A stretch of 64,000 nt of DNA, from NCBI RefSeq assembly GCF_900117315.1, contig NZ_LT630337.1:3282011-3346010 (forward strand), given 5' to 3'. The notes beneath the pieces were generated by a model. It had not been told where the DNA came from. It saw nothing but the letters and a program-made list of their open reading frames with translations, and made no database searches. The DNA comes from Bacillus massilinigeriensis. Lineage in GTDB: Bacteria; Bacillota; Bacilli; Bacillales; Cytobacillaceae. A program made the position numbers and the translations under genes. Shown piece by piece: positions 8,596-18,407 of the stretch (positions are counted from its first letter, which is position 1; every line of letters begins with the position of its first letter).

Positions 8596-10008
8596 TCATC
8601 CTTTTGCCAATTCATAAATTGCTTGAGCATATATGGCCGTTGCCTTAATTAGGTCATCTATTATCATGTATTCATCCTTTTGATGTGCGATATCCGGACG
8701 ACCAGGGAAGAGTGGTCCAAATGCTACACCAGATTTCAGGGATCGTGCATATGTTCCTCCGCCAATGGAAAGAAGCTCTGCTTTTTCACCTGTTTGTTCC
8801 TCATAGACCTTCTTTAAAGTTTGAATAAGGAAATCCTTTTCGTCCACATGATGTGGCTTTGAGTCAGAAAAGTTTTCCAAGCGGAAACCAGCTTTATCAA
8901 TGACACCTTCTATAACAGCTTTTGTGTGCTCCATATCATTCGTCACAGGGTAGCGTAAATTTAATCCTAACTTGCCACCCATTTCATTTGAATAGTTGAG
9001 CTTACCGACATTAATTGTCAAATCACCTGTAATCTCATCTGAATAAGCGACTCCTAATTGTTTCCCTCTTGAGCCATTGACAAAATAGGTCTTTACAAAC
9101 TGAAAATAGCCTTCCGCCTGCTTATCAGTAGATAATGTAGCTATAAATTCAGCTAACAAAAGACCTGCATTCACACCTGCTTTAGGCTCCATCCCATGGG
9201 CAGACACCCCTTCAACCTCTAAAACAAGTCCATTAGTTTCTACATGATATGTCCCTTTTGCCTTCTTTTCTTTAAGGAAGGCCTCGAACTCTTGAATAAC
9301 AACTTCCTGATCTTCGCTTTGAATCGTGGCCCGCGCATAATCTGGAACCATATTGTACCTTACCCCAGAAGAAAAGCTAATGACCTTGTTTTTCCCAGGC
9401 CCCCCATCCTTTACCTTCGATTGAACAAGGTCAAAATCTGAGATTCCCTTTTCTGCAAAGATGATTGGGAAATCTGCATCGGGAGCAAATCCCATCGTTG
9501 GCATTTCTTCATGCTCAAAGTAGTGGTCAACACAGCGCCATTCACTTTCTTCATCAGTTCCAAGAATCATTCTTACCCTTTTATTAAGTGGTAATCCAAG
9601 TTCCTTAACAATTTTCATGGCATAGTACGCAGCCATTGTTGGGCCTTTATCATCAATGGCTCCACGCGCATATATTTTTCCATCTCTAATTTCTGCAGCG
9701 TACGGGTCGCTTGTCCAGCCATCACCTTCTGGAACCACATCGACATGGCATAGGATTCCTAATAATTCATCACCTTGTCCAAATTCCAAATGTCCAGCTA
9801 AATTGCCTACATTTTTTGCTATGAAGCCATCCTTTTCTCCGAGCTTTAGCATAAACTCTAATGCTTCCTTAACCCCTTTTCCAAGCGGTGCATCTTCGGT
9901 TGAATTTTCTTCATCTAAAACACTTTTTATTTTCAATAGATTCTTTGTATCCTCAAGTAAAGCTTCCTTTCTTGATTCCACTTCTTGATTCCAATTGATT
10001 GAACTCAT
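8596..10008 (-). CDS. pepV: M20 family dipeptidase PepV
   Basis: The 470-aa protein is a zinc dipeptidase of the M20 family. CHVDVVPEGDGW near residue 85 carries the first metal histidine and catalytic aspartate; RGAIDDKGPTMA near 117 carries the bridging aspartate; GTDEESEWRCVDHYF carries the catalytic and metal glutamates; a C-terminal AHQKDEY supplies the last histidine. It splits dipeptides after peptide uptake in the cytoplasm. The start at 10008 follows AGGAGGA; upstream in-frame ATG codons lack such a site. The B. subtilis equivalent is YtjP. Confidence 0.92.
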   Translation of the reverse strand: MSSINWNQEVESRKEALLEDTKNLLKIKSVLDEENSTEDAPLGKGVKEALEFMLKLGEKDGFIAKNVGNLAGHLEFGQGDELLGILCHVDVVPEGDGWTSDPYAAEIRDGKIYARGAIDDKGPTMAAYYAMKIVKELGLPLNKRVRMILGTDEESEWRCVDHYFEHEEMPTMGFAPDADFPIIFAEKGISDFDLVQSKVKDGGPGKNKVISFSSGVRYNMVPDYARATIQSEDQEVVIQEFEAFLKEKKAKGTYHVETNGLVLEVEGVSAHGMEPKAGVNAGLLLAEFIATLSTDKQAEGYFQFVKTYFVNGSRGKQLGVAYSDEITGDLTINVGKLNYSNEMGGKLGLNLRYPVTNDMEHTKAVIEGVIDKAGFRLENFSDSKPHHVDEKDFLIQTLKKVYEEQTGEKAELLSIGGGTYARSLKSGVAFGPLFPGRPDIAHQKDEYMIIDDLIKATAIYAQAIYELAKG

Positions 10009-10441
10009 AAAAATCCTCCTCATTTTGCATACATTCACTATGTAGTGGCTACTCCTTAAGTTTAATTCTGATGCTTCTTTAAGAGTGATTATTGGGACCG
10101 CCTATCCAAATGACTATGATTGGTTTCTTTAATAAAGTCACCAGTCTCCTAGTTTTGAGAATATAGTTTTGATGCATTTTTTGCAAGTTAGGATTGTCTC
10201 TTATTCGAGGGTGAATTATAATTCTAACAATTGAAAAATTCTAAAAATTTAATTTTTTTATCATAATCCTCTTGTTCAAATCATTATTGTATAGTAAAAC
10301 AATGTTAGGGGGGACCATTTTTCAATTAATGAAAGAATAAAATCGCCTAAGACAGTAGTTTTTACTAGAAATTATTTGAAAATAAAGATACAATAATACT
10401 GTAGCAGCTAGAATACTTAGACGATTTAGAAAAGGGGTTGT
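10009..10441. other. Intergenic region between pepV and ytzE
   Basis: No coding potential is evident. It must hold the divergent promoters of pepV and ytzE. A long-range imperfect pairing is possible between AAATCGCCTAAG (10340-10351) and CTTAGACGATTT (10416-10427), with an inner ACAGTA/TACTGT pair. I see no strong consensus promoter. Confidence 0.5.
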
Positions 10442-10506
10442 CTGGGGAAAAGAAAATTACATATATAAGTACTTCAACAAGTTGTCGTTGCAGGATTTTG
10501 CCCCAG
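10442..10506 (+). promoter_or_regulatory. Possible structured leader of ytzE
   Basis: CTGGGG-AAAA at 10442-10451 pairs with TTTT-G-CCCCAG at 10496-10506, with one bulged G, enclosing about 44 nt that includes a small ACTTCAACAAGT segment. The pairing ends 28 bases before the ytzE start. It may be a leader RNA or chance complementarity. Confidence 0.35.
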
Positions 10507-10534
10507 GTTTGAAAAAAGGATAGGGAGTGGTTTT

Positions 10535-10756
10535 TTGAAACCTTCGACTAACCGGATGTTAAACCGTATTAAATCAGTCTACATGTTTATAAGTAAGCAT
10601 GGAACCGTTACAACTCAGGAACTCGTAGATGAATTTGGAATTACCCCTCGTACGATTCAAAGGGACTTAAATGTCTTAGAGTATAATGACTTAGTGGAAA
10701 GCCCTAGTAGAGGAAAATGGACAACAACAGAGAAAAAAGTAAAAGTGTCATCTTAA
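10535..10756 (+). CDS. ytzE: DeoR-type HTH regulator YtzE
   Basis: A 73-aa protein consisting almost entirely of a DeoR-type winged helix: residues around FISKHGTVTTQELVDEF form the first helices and GITPRTIQRDLNVLE is the recognition helix. It lacks the sugar-phosphate sensor domain of full-length DeoR proteins, as does B. subtilis YtzE. The start is a TTG preceded by AGGGAGTGG. The target and signal are unknown. The long non-coding region before it suggests its own promoter. Confidence 0.9.
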   Translation: MKPSTNRMLNRIKSVYMFISKHGTVTTQELVDEFGITPRTIQRDLNVLEYNDLVESPSRGKWTTTEKKVKVSS

Positions 10757-10893
10757 GATTAACCATATAAATAACTTTTGCCATAATGAGATGGTTCTCA
10801 TACAGGGTATCGCTTAAACAAAATGATTTTTACTTAAAATCATTCTAATTTCACTTTGTCTAAACGATTACCTTGCATAAGAAATCATCTCTT

Positions 10894-11613
10894 TTATTTA
10901 TTTTCATTTTCCATTAAGAGTTGGATTTCCTCCTCCAAAAGCTCCCGATATTCTCCTAGTTCAAGGCTCTCATCAAGTGTTAGTGGTCCCATCGAAATCC
11001 TTTGTAAATAAACAACCCGTTTCCCAACTGCTTCGAACATTCTCTTTACTTGATGAAATTTCCCTTCGGTTATCGTTACTTCAATTTCTGAACGAATTCC
11101 AGATTTAAGAATTACTAACTCTCCAGGCTTTGTTACATAACCATCATCCAATGTGATGCCTCGTTTAAAACTTAAAATATCGCTTTCAGAAACCTCACCA
11201 TCAATAATAGCAAAATATGTTTTTGGAACGTGCTTTTTTGGTGATAATAGGCGATGTGCCAGTTGACCATCATTTGTTAGCAAAAGCAGGCCTTCCGTAT
11301 CTTTATCTAAACGTCCTACAGGGAATGGAGAATAGACTGCATCTTCTATTTCTAATAAATCAATGACAGTTTCCATTGAAGGGTCCTCAGTTGCAGAAAT
11401 GACTCCAGGTGGTTTATTCATCATTAAATAAATAAACTCCCTATACTCTACCAATTCTCCACCTACATTAACGACATCCACTTCAGGATGTACTTGAAAC
11501 TTAGCATCCTTAGCCACTTGATCATTCACCGTAACAGAACCACTTTTAAGAAGCTGTTTGACTTCTTTCCTACTTCCAAATCCAAGATTTGCAAGCATTT
11601 TATCAATTCTCAT
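10894..11613 (-). CDS. ytzG: 16S rRNA pseudouridine synthase (RsuA/YtzG family)
   Basis: The 239-aa protein has an N-terminal S4 RNA-binding domain (MRIDKMLANLGFGSRKEVKQ) and a catalytic domain with GRLDKDTEGLLLLTNDG near residue 100, which contains the catalytic aspartate of the RsuA/RluB/E/F group. KFHQVKRMF near residue 190 is the second signature. Enzymes of this type isomerise a uridine of 16S rRNA (U516 in E. coli). B. subtilis ytzG lies in the same context next to murJ. The exact target base is inferred. Confidence 0.9.
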   Translation of the reverse strand: MRIDKMLANLGFGSRKEVKQLLKSGSVTVNDQVAKDAKFQVHPEVDVVNVGGELVEYREFIYLMMNKPPGVISATEDPSMETVIDLLEIEDAVYSPFPVGRLDKDTEGLLLLTNDGQLAHRLLSPKKHVPKTYFAIIDGEVSESDILSFKRGITLDDGYVTKPGELVILKSGIRSEIEVTITEGKFHQVKRMFEAVGKRVVYLQRISMGPLTLDESLELGEYRELLEEEIQLLMENENK

Positions 11614-11720
11614 GACATAAATCCCTCCATTTTTAGTTTAACTAGGCGAATATCCGTTTCGACATTTCCAAAAGGGCATAGACTGCTAACATGCTTAGAT
11701 AATCAAAAGGAGATGAGTGT

Positions 11721-11942
11721 ATGTATTACCCACAACAACCTCAACAGATTGGATACCTTCCACCAGTGGATCCTAGAACACAAGGAGGATTTCCAGGTGG
11801 ATTCCCTGGAGGTGTAGGCAATATCGATCGCCGATTAGATCAATTAGATCGTCGTGTCAACAGATTAGATAACCAAGTTGAGCGCATAAATCGTAGATTA
11901 GATCGTATTGAAAGACGACTTGGAATTAGAGACGAATATTAG
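11721..11942 (+). CDS. Small arginine/aspartate-rich coiled-coil protein
   Basis: A 73-aa protein with two parts. Residues 1-32 are proline-, glutamine- and glycine-rich (MYYPQQPQQIGYLPP, then GGFPGGFPGG). Residues 33-73 form a regular coiled coil built from the unit RRLDxLDRRVxRLD, with leucine, valine or isoleucine spaced three and four apart and arginine-aspartate pairs outside. The ribosome site AAAGGAG is good. The tail is reminiscent of some Bacillus spore-coat or surface proteins, but no function is known. It is followed by a hairpin terminator. Confidence 0.8.
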   Translation: MYYPQQPQQIGYLPPVDPRTQGGFPGGFPGGVGNIDRRLDQLDRRVNRLDNQVERINRRLDRIERRLGIRDEY

Positions 11943-11948
11943 AAATAA

Positions 11949-11976
11949 GGAGGCTGACCTTTAGGAGTCAGCCTCC
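11949..11976. terminator. Terminator between the coiled-coil gene and murJ
   Basis: A perfect 10-bp stem GGAGGCTGAC/GTCAGCCTCC with an 8-nt loop lies between convergent genes. The T tract is short on both sides. Confidence 0.7.
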
Positions 11977-11999
11977 AATTATGAAAAGAATATTCTATT

Positions 12000-13616
12000 T
12001 TAACCAAATATCCTTAATTTCCTCTTCAATCGATCTGCTCTTTCACCAAATAGGAAATTAATTAGTTTTGTTTTAAAACCTAAGTAGAAATAAATCAATA
12101 CTCCAACTACTGCGCAGAGCACAATGATAATAATAGAATCAAATCTAGATTCTGTTGATAAGAACAGAGTAAGCACGTGATTAACAATTTCCACTCCAAT
12201 ATACATGATAGCCGTAAAGATGATGATAAGTAAGCTTCTTCTCCATACAAGACGGAATGGGTATTTGGAGAAGGCTTTAATGACAAATAAATTTATTAGT
12301 ATTGCTGTTAAATAACCTAATGAAGTAGCAAGAATAGCTCCGTCAGTCTGCATCAATTTAATTAAAGGGATATTTAGACTCAGCTTAATCAGAATCCCAA
12401 CTAAAAGACTTAGAATGGTAAATCTTTGTTCGTTAATCCCTTGAAGGATAGCTGCAGTCACAGAATAAAGTGCAAATAGGATTGCCACAGGTGCATAGTG
12501 ATTTAAGACAGCTCCACCCATTGGATCATATCCGTAAAAGGCAGTATAAATGGGTTCAGCCAGCATGGACAATCCAACGGAAGCCGGTAATGTTAAAAAC
12601 AACAAAACCTGAAAGGTCTGATTAAGCTGGCGAACGAGCCCACTTCGATCTCCTTCAATAAAAGACTTAGTCACACTTGGAACTAATGTTAAGGAAAAGG
12701 CAGTAGCTAATGAAACAGGAATAATGACCAATTTATGTGTTTGATAATTTAATATTGATAAGGCATCCTCTGACAGCTTCTCCAAACCGATTTCTACCAT
12801 TGCACGGTTAAAGGTGAGCTGATCAATAAATTGGAATAACGGATTTGCAATCCCAACTAAAACAAAAGGAGCTGCATAAAGAAGGATTTCTTTATACATA
12901 TCTTTAAGGGAAATATCGACATTTCCTTGATCCTCTAAAAGCAATTCATCTAGATATGGCTTTCGTTTATACCAATACCAAAATAAGACAAAAAGGCTAC
13001 CAATTCCCCCAATAAACGCAGCAAATGTAGCCACACTAACAGCGGTAATTAAGCTGCCATTCATTACCTTTAGAACAATGAATGCTCCAGTCAATAAGAA
13101 TATAATCCGAACTAGCTGTTCTACTACCTGCGAAACAGCAGAAGGACCCATCGATTGATGCCCCTGGAAAAAGCCTCGAATCAAGCTCATAAAAGGAATG
13201 ATAATGAGTGCGAAGCTTACTGCACGAATAACGGTCGCAACATCTTCCACACTTGATTTCAGATCCTTATCATTAATCGTTATTCCCGCAATGACAGGAG
13301 CTGTAAAATATAAGATTAAAAAGGACACGATCCCACTAATCATCATGATGAGGAGACCAGACTTAAATAATTTTCGTCCGACTGCATATTCACCCATTGC
13401 ATTATATTTCGAGATAAATTTCGAAACAGCTAACGGAACTCCCGCTGTCGCTATACTGATAAATATTGTATAAGGTACGTAGGAATACTGATAAAGTACC
13501 GTACCGTGTTTCCCAACAATAGCGTAAAAAGGTATAACATAAAATAAACCGAGGAATTTAGATAAAAAGGTTCCTAATGTTAAAATGAACGTTCCTCTTA
13601 ATAGCTTAGACGACAT
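12000..13616 (-). CDS. murJ: Lipid II flippase MurJ (YtgP)
   Basis: The 538-aa protein is an integral membrane protein of the MOP/MVF superfamily with about 14 hydrophobic segments. It starts with LLRGTFILTLGTFLSKFLG, typical of this branch, and has a charged FGERADRLKRKLR tail. B. subtilis YtgP/MurJ flips lipid II across the membrane for peptidoglycan synthesis, redundantly with Amj. Length matches the family (about 540). It is convergent with the coiled-coil gene and preceded by a hairpin close to the ribosome site. Confidence 0.88.
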   Translation of the reverse strand: MSSKLLRGTFILTLGTFLSKFLGLFYVIPFYAIVGKHGTVLYQYSYVPYTIFISIATAGVPLAVSKFISKYNAMGEYAVGRKLFKSGLLIMMISGIVSFLILYFTAPVIAGITINDKDLKSSVEDVATVIRAVSFALIIIPFMSLIRGFFQGHQSMGPSAVSQVVEQLVRIIFLLTGAFIVLKVMNGSLITAVSVATFAAFIGGIGSLFVLFWYWYKRKPYLDELLLEDQGNVDISLKDMYKEILLYAAPFVLVGIANPLFQFIDQLTFNRAMVEIGLEKLSEDALSILNYQTHKLVIIPVSLATAFSLTLVPSVTKSFIEGDRSGLVRQLNQTFQVLLFLTLPASVGLSMLAEPIYTAFYGYDPMGGAVLNHYAPVAILFALYSVTAAILQGINEQRFTILSLLVGILIKLSLNIPLIKLMQTDGAILATSLGYLTAILINLFVIKAFSKYPFRLVWRRSLLIIIFTAIMYIGVEIVNHVLTLFLSTESRFDSIIIIVLCAVVGVLIYFYLGFKTKLINFLFGERADRLKRKLRIFG

Positions 13617-13639
13617 AAAATCCCTTCCTAACTAGAAAT

Positions 13640-13675
13640 GAGGCTGCCCTGTGGTGACAGGCATATGTTAGCCTC
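13640..13675 (-). promoter_or_regulatory. Hairpin in the murJ 5' leader
   Basis: On the minus strand GAGGCT pairs with AGCCTC, with an inner CCTGT/ACAGG stem and internal loops, ending about 24 bases before the murJ start. It lacks a T tract, so it is more likely a leader structure than a terminator. Confidence 0.4.
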
Positions 13676-13992
13676 TTAGGTGAAAAATGCTGATTAATAG
13701 ATACAGTATCCAGAAAGAATCATACTAAACTAATCGGTAAATTCTTTTCTAAAATGGCATTCCAACTTAACATTTTAACAAACTTTTCAACTAATATGTG
13801 TGAACTTATTATTACATGTTTCTCTATACACTATTTGTAGTTTACCCTTCTTTCCCTTTATGTGCCAGTTCAAACCTATTCTGAAATTCTAAAAAGGGAC
13901 GTGAATATGATTGTAAGCTTTTCTATTCCTTTAGATTTGATTTATAATGATTTGATAAAGGATTGAAATGAAAGGATAAAGTTGGTGATTCT
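13676..13992. other. Intergenic region between murJ and ytfP
   Basis: AT-rich and without coding potential. TATAAT at about 13941-13946 may be the -10 element for ytfP, but no convincing -35 is present. No repeat or RNA gene is recognised. Confidence 0.4.
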
Positions 13993-15252
13993 ATGTTTGA
14001 TGTGATTGTCATCGGTGGTGGACCTTCAGGATTAATGGCCTCCATCGCTGCAGGTGAACAAGGTGCTAGAGTCCTTCTGATTGATAAAGGAGACAAGCTT
14101 GGGAAGAAGCTTGCTATTTCTGGGGGAGGCCGCTGCAATGTAACAAATAGACTTCCAATTGACGAAATTGTTAAGCATATTCCTGGAAACGGTAGGTTTC
14201 TGTATAGTGCTTTTTCAATTTTTAGCAATGAAGATATCATCGAGTTTTTCGAGAACCTTGGAATCGAATTAAAAGAAGAAGACCATGGTCGAATGTTCCC
14301 TGTATCTAATAAAGCTCAATCTGTTGTCGATGCTTTGATCAAACGCATCGATGAATTACAGGTTGAAATCCTAAAAAATGCTCCTGTTGATGATATAGAA
14401 TATGGTGAACAAGTCGTTGTTAAGCTGAAAAACGGGTCTGTATACAAAAGTACTTCAGTTGTTATAGCTGTTGGAGGAAAGTCTGTCCCTCATACTGGCT
14501 CCACAGGGGATGGGTATGCATGGGCGCAAAAAGCCGGTCATACCATCACCGATTTATTTCCTACAGAAGTTCCTCTTACTTCAAACGAACCCTTTATAAA
14601 GGAGAAAGCCTTACAAGGCCTTTCCTTAAGAGGAATAGGATTAAGTGTTCTCAATCCAAAGGGAAAGCCAATTATCACTCATCAAATGGATATGATATTC
14701 ACTCACTTTGGAATAAGCGGGCCGGCAGTTCTACGATGCAGCCAATTCGTAATAAAGGCTATGAAAAAATACAAAATAAACGAAGTTACAATGAATATCG
14801 ATGCCTTTCCCACTAAAAAAGAGGAAGTACTTTTTCAGGAAATTCTAAAAATGGTCAAATCCGATTCTAAAAAGAGTATTAAAAATATTTTAAAAGGAAT
14901 TCTTCCTGAGCGCTACTTATTATTTTTACTTGAACGGATGGATGTAGACCAAAGCTGTTTAGGTGCTAATCTTTCAAATGAAAAGATTAGAGGCCTTGCG
15001 AAATTGTGCAAGCAATTTCAGTTTCAAGTAAATGGTACCCTCCCCCTAGAGAAGGCATTTGTTACGGGTGGTGGGGTCTCTGTTAAAGAAATTGAACCGC
15101 AAACAATGGCATCTAAATTGATGAATGGGCTATATTTTTGTGGGGAGATTCTCGATATTCATGGCTATACTGGTGGTTATAACATTACATCTGCCCTCGT
15201 GACAGGAAGACTCGCAGGAAAGAACGCCGCAAAATATTCTCTACATATGTAA
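13993..15252 (+). CDS. ytfP: HI0933-like NAD(P)/FAD-dependent oxidoreductase YtfP
   Basis: The 419-aa flavoprotein has an N-terminal Rossmann motif [12 protein letters not shown], followed by [17 protein letters not shown], the signature of the HI0933/YtfP family. [16 protein letters not shown] and a C-terminal [14 protein letters not shown] bind FAD. The reaction and substrate of the family are not established. The protein is cytoplasmic, monocistronic, and ends at a strong terminator. Gene position between murJ and leuS agrees with the B. subtilis ytfP neighbourhood. Confidence 0.88.
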   Translation: MFDVIVIGGGPSGLMASIAAGEQGARVLLIDKGDKLGKKLAISGGGRCNVTNRLPIDEIVKHIPGNGRFLYSAFSIFSNEDIIEFFENLGIELKEEDHGRMFPVSNKAQSVVDALIKRIDELQVEILKNAPVDDIEYGEQVVVKLKNGSVYKSTSVVIAVGGKSVPHTGSTGDGYAWAQKAGHTITDLFPTEVPLTSNEPFIKEKALQGLSLRGIGLSVLNPKGKPIITHQMDMIFTHFGISGPAVLRCSQFVIKAMKKYKINEVTMNIDAFPTKKEEVLFQEILKMVKSDSKKSIKNILKGILPERYLLFLLERMDVDQSCLGANLSNEKIRGLAKLCKQFQFQVNGTLPLEKAFVTGGGVSVKEIEPQTMASKLMNGLYFCGEILDIHGYTGGYNITSALVTGRLAGKNAAKYSLHM

Positions 15253-15255
15253 AAA

Positions 15256-15284
15256 TAGAGCCTGATTATGAAAATCAGGCTCTA
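15256..15284. terminator. Terminator between ytfP and cse60
   Basis: A perfect 12-bp stem TAGAGCCTGATT/AATCAGGCTCTA with a 5-nt loop. Its right arm overlaps the last codons of the convergent cse60-like gene. Confidence 0.85.
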
Positions 15285-15457
15285 TAAATGACCATTGCCG
15301 AAAAACAGTATATTTGTTCATCCTCTTCTTCTTGAATGGCAGCTATATTATATTTAATATCCAAAAGCTTTTTTTCTTCAATCGTTTGTAAAAAACGATT
15401 CATCTCCAATTCAAGATCCTTTTCATGCTCTTGATCGAACAGTTTGACCTGAATCAT
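15275..15457 (-). CDS. cse60: Sporulation protein Cse60-like
   Basis: A 60-aa protein similar to B. subtilis Cse60: an opening VKLFDQEHEKDLELEMNRF, an acidic middle and a final QIYCFSAMVIYR motif. Cse60 is made in the mother cell under SigE; its role is unknown. AAAGGGAGAGGG before the ATG is a strong ribosome site. Its 3' end overlaps the terminator shared with ytfP. The assignment rests on remembered family resemblance. Confidence 0.75.
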   Translation of the reverse strand: MIQVKLFDQEHEKDLELEMNRFLQTIEEKKLLDIKYNIAAIQEEEDEQIYCFSAMVIYRA

Positions 15458-15529
15458 TTCCCTCTCCCTTTCTTTTATTCACCAAAGTGCCCAAATGCTG
15501 ATAAATTTATACAAGAAAGGGAAATTATT

Positions 15530-17947
15530 TTAGTTCGCTACAATATTGACAAGCTTACCCGGTACAGCAATAACCTTACGGATAGTTTTTCCATCAATTT
15601 GCTCTTTTACTTTGTTATCATCCATGGCTAATTGCTCTAGGTCTTCTTTTTTCATTCCAGTTGGAACCATCATTTTTGCTTTCACTTTACCATTTATTTG
15701 GACTACAATTTCAACCTCATCATCCACAAGCTTCGCCTCATCGTATGCAGGCCAAGATTGATAGGAAATCGTCTCACCATATCCAAGCTTTTCCCATAGT
15801 TCCTCAGAAATATGCGGACAAATTGGAGCAAGCATTTTCACAAAGCCTTCAATGAATGCTTTTGGTAAAACGGTCGCTTTATAGGCCTCATTGATAAATA
15901 CCATTAATTGTGAAATAGCTGTATTAAAGCGAAGACCTTCAAAGTCCTCCGTTACCTTTTTCACGGTTTGATGATAGATTTTTTCAAGGCTATTTGATTC
16001 ATCTGTATCCTGGATTTTTGGACTTAATGAGCCATCCTCTTCCACAAGTAGACGCCATATACGATCTAAGAACCTGCGAGAGCCATCAAGACCATTTGTA
16101 GACCATGCAATGGAAGCATCCAATGGTCCCATGAACATTTCATATAGACGAAGGGTGTCTGCACCATGTGTACCTACGATTTCGTCAGGGTTGACAACAT
16201 TTCCTTTTGATTTACTCATTTTTTCATTATTTTCACCAAGTATCATCCCTTGGTTGAATAATCTTTGGAATGGTTCTTTTGTCGTAACCGCACCGATATC
16301 ATAAAGGAATTTATGCCAGAAGCGTGCATATAACAAGTGAAGCACAGCATGCTCTGCACCACCGATATATATATCAACTGGAAGCCATTCTTTTAATTTT
16401 TCCAGGTCAGCGAGCGCTTGCTCATTTTTCGGGTCAATATAACGCAAATAATACCAGCAGCTTCCTGCCCATTGTGGCATGGTATTCGTTTCACGACGAC
16501 CTTTTTTACCTGTTTTAGGATCAACAACATTGACCCAATCCTCGATATTTGCCAAAGGAGATTCGCCCGTTCCAGATGGCTTGATTTCTGTTGTCTTTGG
16601 AAGGGTTAATGGAAGCTCTTCATCTGGAACAGCTGTCATTGTACCGTCTTCCCAATGAATAACCGGAATGGGTTCACCCCAATATCTTTGGCGGCTGAAC
16701 AACCAATCGCGAAGGCGATAAGTAACCTTTTTCGTTCCGATTCCTTTCTCTTCAAGCCAGGAAATCATCTTTTGAATGGCTTCTTCTTTGTTTAATCCGT
16801 TTAAGAAATCAGAGTTTACGTGAGGTCCGTCCCCAGCATATGCCTCCTTTGTAACATCTCCACCTGCAACAACTTCAATAATTGGCAGGCCGAATTTTTT
16901 CGCGAATTCATAGTCTCGTTCATCATGACCAGGAACCGCCATGATTGCACCCGTTCCATAACTCACTAAAACATAGTCGGCAATCCAAATGGGCATCTTT
17001 TCTCCATTCACTGGGTTTATCGCAAATGCCCCTGTAAATACTCCAGTTTTATCCTTCGCAAGGTCAGTTCGTTCTAAGTCACTCTTCATTTTCACTTGAT
17101 CTAAATAAGCTGAAACGGCATCTTTTTGTTCCACAGAAGTAATCTGTTTTACTAATTCATGCTCAGGAGCTAATACCGCATAGGTTGCACCAAATAATGT
17201 ATCAGGTCTAGTGGTAAAAACAGTAAAGGTACCATCTTGGCCTTCGATTTCAAAGGTTACTTCTGCCCCTTCTGAGCGGCCAATCCAATTTCGCTGCATA
17301 TCTTTAAGACTTTCGGGCCAGTCTAGTTCCTCTAAATCTTCCAATAAACGATCAGCATAGGCTGTAATTCTTAACATCCATTGTTTCATTGGACGACGCT
17401 CAACCGGATGCCCACCGCGTTCGCTTTTTCCATCAATGACTTCCTCGTTAGCAAGTACCGTTCCAAGAGCAGGACACCAGTTAACCGGTACTTCATCAAT
17501 ATAAGCCAAGCCTTTCTCAAATAGCTTTAAAAAGATCCATTGTGTCCATTTATAATAGCTTGGATCAGTTGTATTTACTTCACGATCCCAATCATAGGAA
17601 AAACCTAGTGATTTGATTTGACGGCGGAAGGTCTCAATATTCAGCTTTGTAAATTCTGCAGGATCATTTCCAGTATCTAAAGCGTATTGTTCAGCAGGCA
17701 ATCCAAATGCATCCCATCCCATTGGGTGAAGAACATTATAGCCTTGCATTCTCTTCATTCTTGATAAAATATCTGTAGCGGTGTAACCTTCAGGATGACC
17801 CACGTGAAGCCCCGCGCCAGAAGGATAAGGAAACATATCTAATGCATAGAATTTCCGTTTTCCTTTATCTTCTGTTGTTTTAAATGTTTTGGATTCTTCC
17901 CAATATTTTTGCCACTTCTTTTCAATCTCTTGATGATTGAAGCTCAT
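15530..17947 (-). CDS. leuS: Leucyl-tRNA synthetase LeuS
   Basis: The 805-aa class I synthetase shows the HIGH-type motif in [17 protein letters not shown] (residues 41-57), a CP1 editing domain with [19 protein letters not shown], and the [10 protein letters not shown] motif near residue 575. It charges tRNA-Leu and hydrolyses mischarged products. Length equals that of B. subtilis LeuS (804). It is controlled by the upstream T-box, so expression should rise when uncharged tRNA-Leu accumulates. A GGAGG ribosome site precedes the ATG. Confidence 0.97.
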   Translation of the reverse strand: MSFNHQEIEKKWQKYWEESKTFKTTEDKGKRKFYALDMFPYPSGAGLHVGHPEGYTATDILSRMKRMQGYNVLHPMGWDAFGLPAEQYALDTGNDPAEFTKLNIETFRRQIKSLGFSYDWDREVNTTDPSYYKWTQWIFLKLFEKGLAYIDEVPVNWCPALGTVLANEEVIDGKSERGGHPVERRPMKQWMLRITAYADRLLEDLEELDWPESLKDMQRNWIGRSEGAEVTFEIEGQDGTFTVFTTRPDTLFGATYAVLAPEHELVKQITSVEQKDAVSAYLDQVKMKSDLERTDLAKDKTGVFTGAFAINPVNGEKMPIWIADYVLVSYGTGAIMAVPGHDERDYEFAKKFGLPIIEVVAGGDVTKEAYAGDGPHVNSDFLNGLNKEEAIQKMISWLEEKGIGTKKVTYRLRDWLFSRQRYWGEPIPVIHWEDGTMTAVPDEELPLTLPKTTEIKPSGTGESPLANIEDWVNVVDPKTGKKGRRETNTMPQWAGSCWYYLRYIDPKNEQALADLEKLKEWLPVDIYIGGAEHAVLHLLYARFWHKFLYDIGAVTTKEPFQRLFNQGMILGENNEKMSKSKGNVVNPDEIVGTHGADTLRLYEMFMGPLDASIAWSTNGLDGSRRFLDRIWRLLVEEDGSLSPKIQDTDESNSLEKIYHQTVKKVTEDFEGLRFNTAISQLMVFINEAYKATVLPKAFIEGFVKMLAPICPHISEELWEKLGYGETISYQSWPAYDEAKLVDDEVEIVVQINGKVKAKMMVPTGMKKEDLEQLAMDDNKVKEQIDGKTIRKVIAVPGKLVNIVAN

Positions 17948-18013
17948 CGTTTTTTTCCTCCTAATTTGAAAATATAAGCAAATGTATTATGATGGATCTT
18001 GAGCTTTTTAAAT

Positions 18014-18260
18014 AAAAAAACTCCCATCCCTAAAGGGACGAGAGGATTATGTATGTTTTAATCTCCCGCGGTACCACCCACATTAGCAGCTTTTGCCACT
18101 CGCTTCATTAATCCTTAACGCGGTAAACGGCAAGTATTACTCCATGTTTCATACTTGCAACTCAGAAGGCGAGTTCATAATGGACCTGATTGACTCTCAC
18201 CAACCGTCAACTCTCTAATACAGGATACACATTATTACTATTCCTCGTCATCGTCTTTAT
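18014..18260 (-). promoter_or_regulatory. T-box leader of leuS (leucine)
   Basis: Read on the minus strand, the leader has a Stem I start (GACGATGACGAGGAATAGTA), a distal AGAGAG...GGTTGGTGAGAG region, a specifier region GAACTCGCC with candidate Leu codon CTC at 18173-18171, the conserved T-box GGGTGGTACCGCGGG (complement at 18065-18079), and a terminator stem at 18021-18045 followed by seven T residues. Uncharged tRNA-Leu should stabilise the antiterminator. Confidence 0.93.
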
Positions 18261-18279
18261 TTTTATAAAATATAGTCAT

Positions 18280-18308
18280 ATTGTATTAAATTTGATTGTA
18301 AGATGCAA
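18280..18308 (-). promoter_or_regulatory. SigA promoter of leuS
   Basis: TTGCAT (complement at 18303-18308) and TACAAT (complement at 18280-18285) are separated by 17 bases on the minus strand. Transcription would start near 18273, just before the T-box. Confidence 0.75.
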
Positions 18309-18407
18309 GTCGTCTAATAATTGTTGTTTATTTCGATTGCTCACTTCGTTTACAAAGGCTAACTCAAAATAAAAAGCAGTGATGAGAGCTAGCCTCCTTA
18401 TTTTAAC

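Noticed and set aside
18190..18372. 60-aa plus-strand frame
   Set aside because: Lies inside the leuS T-box and its promoter, which explain the sequence better.
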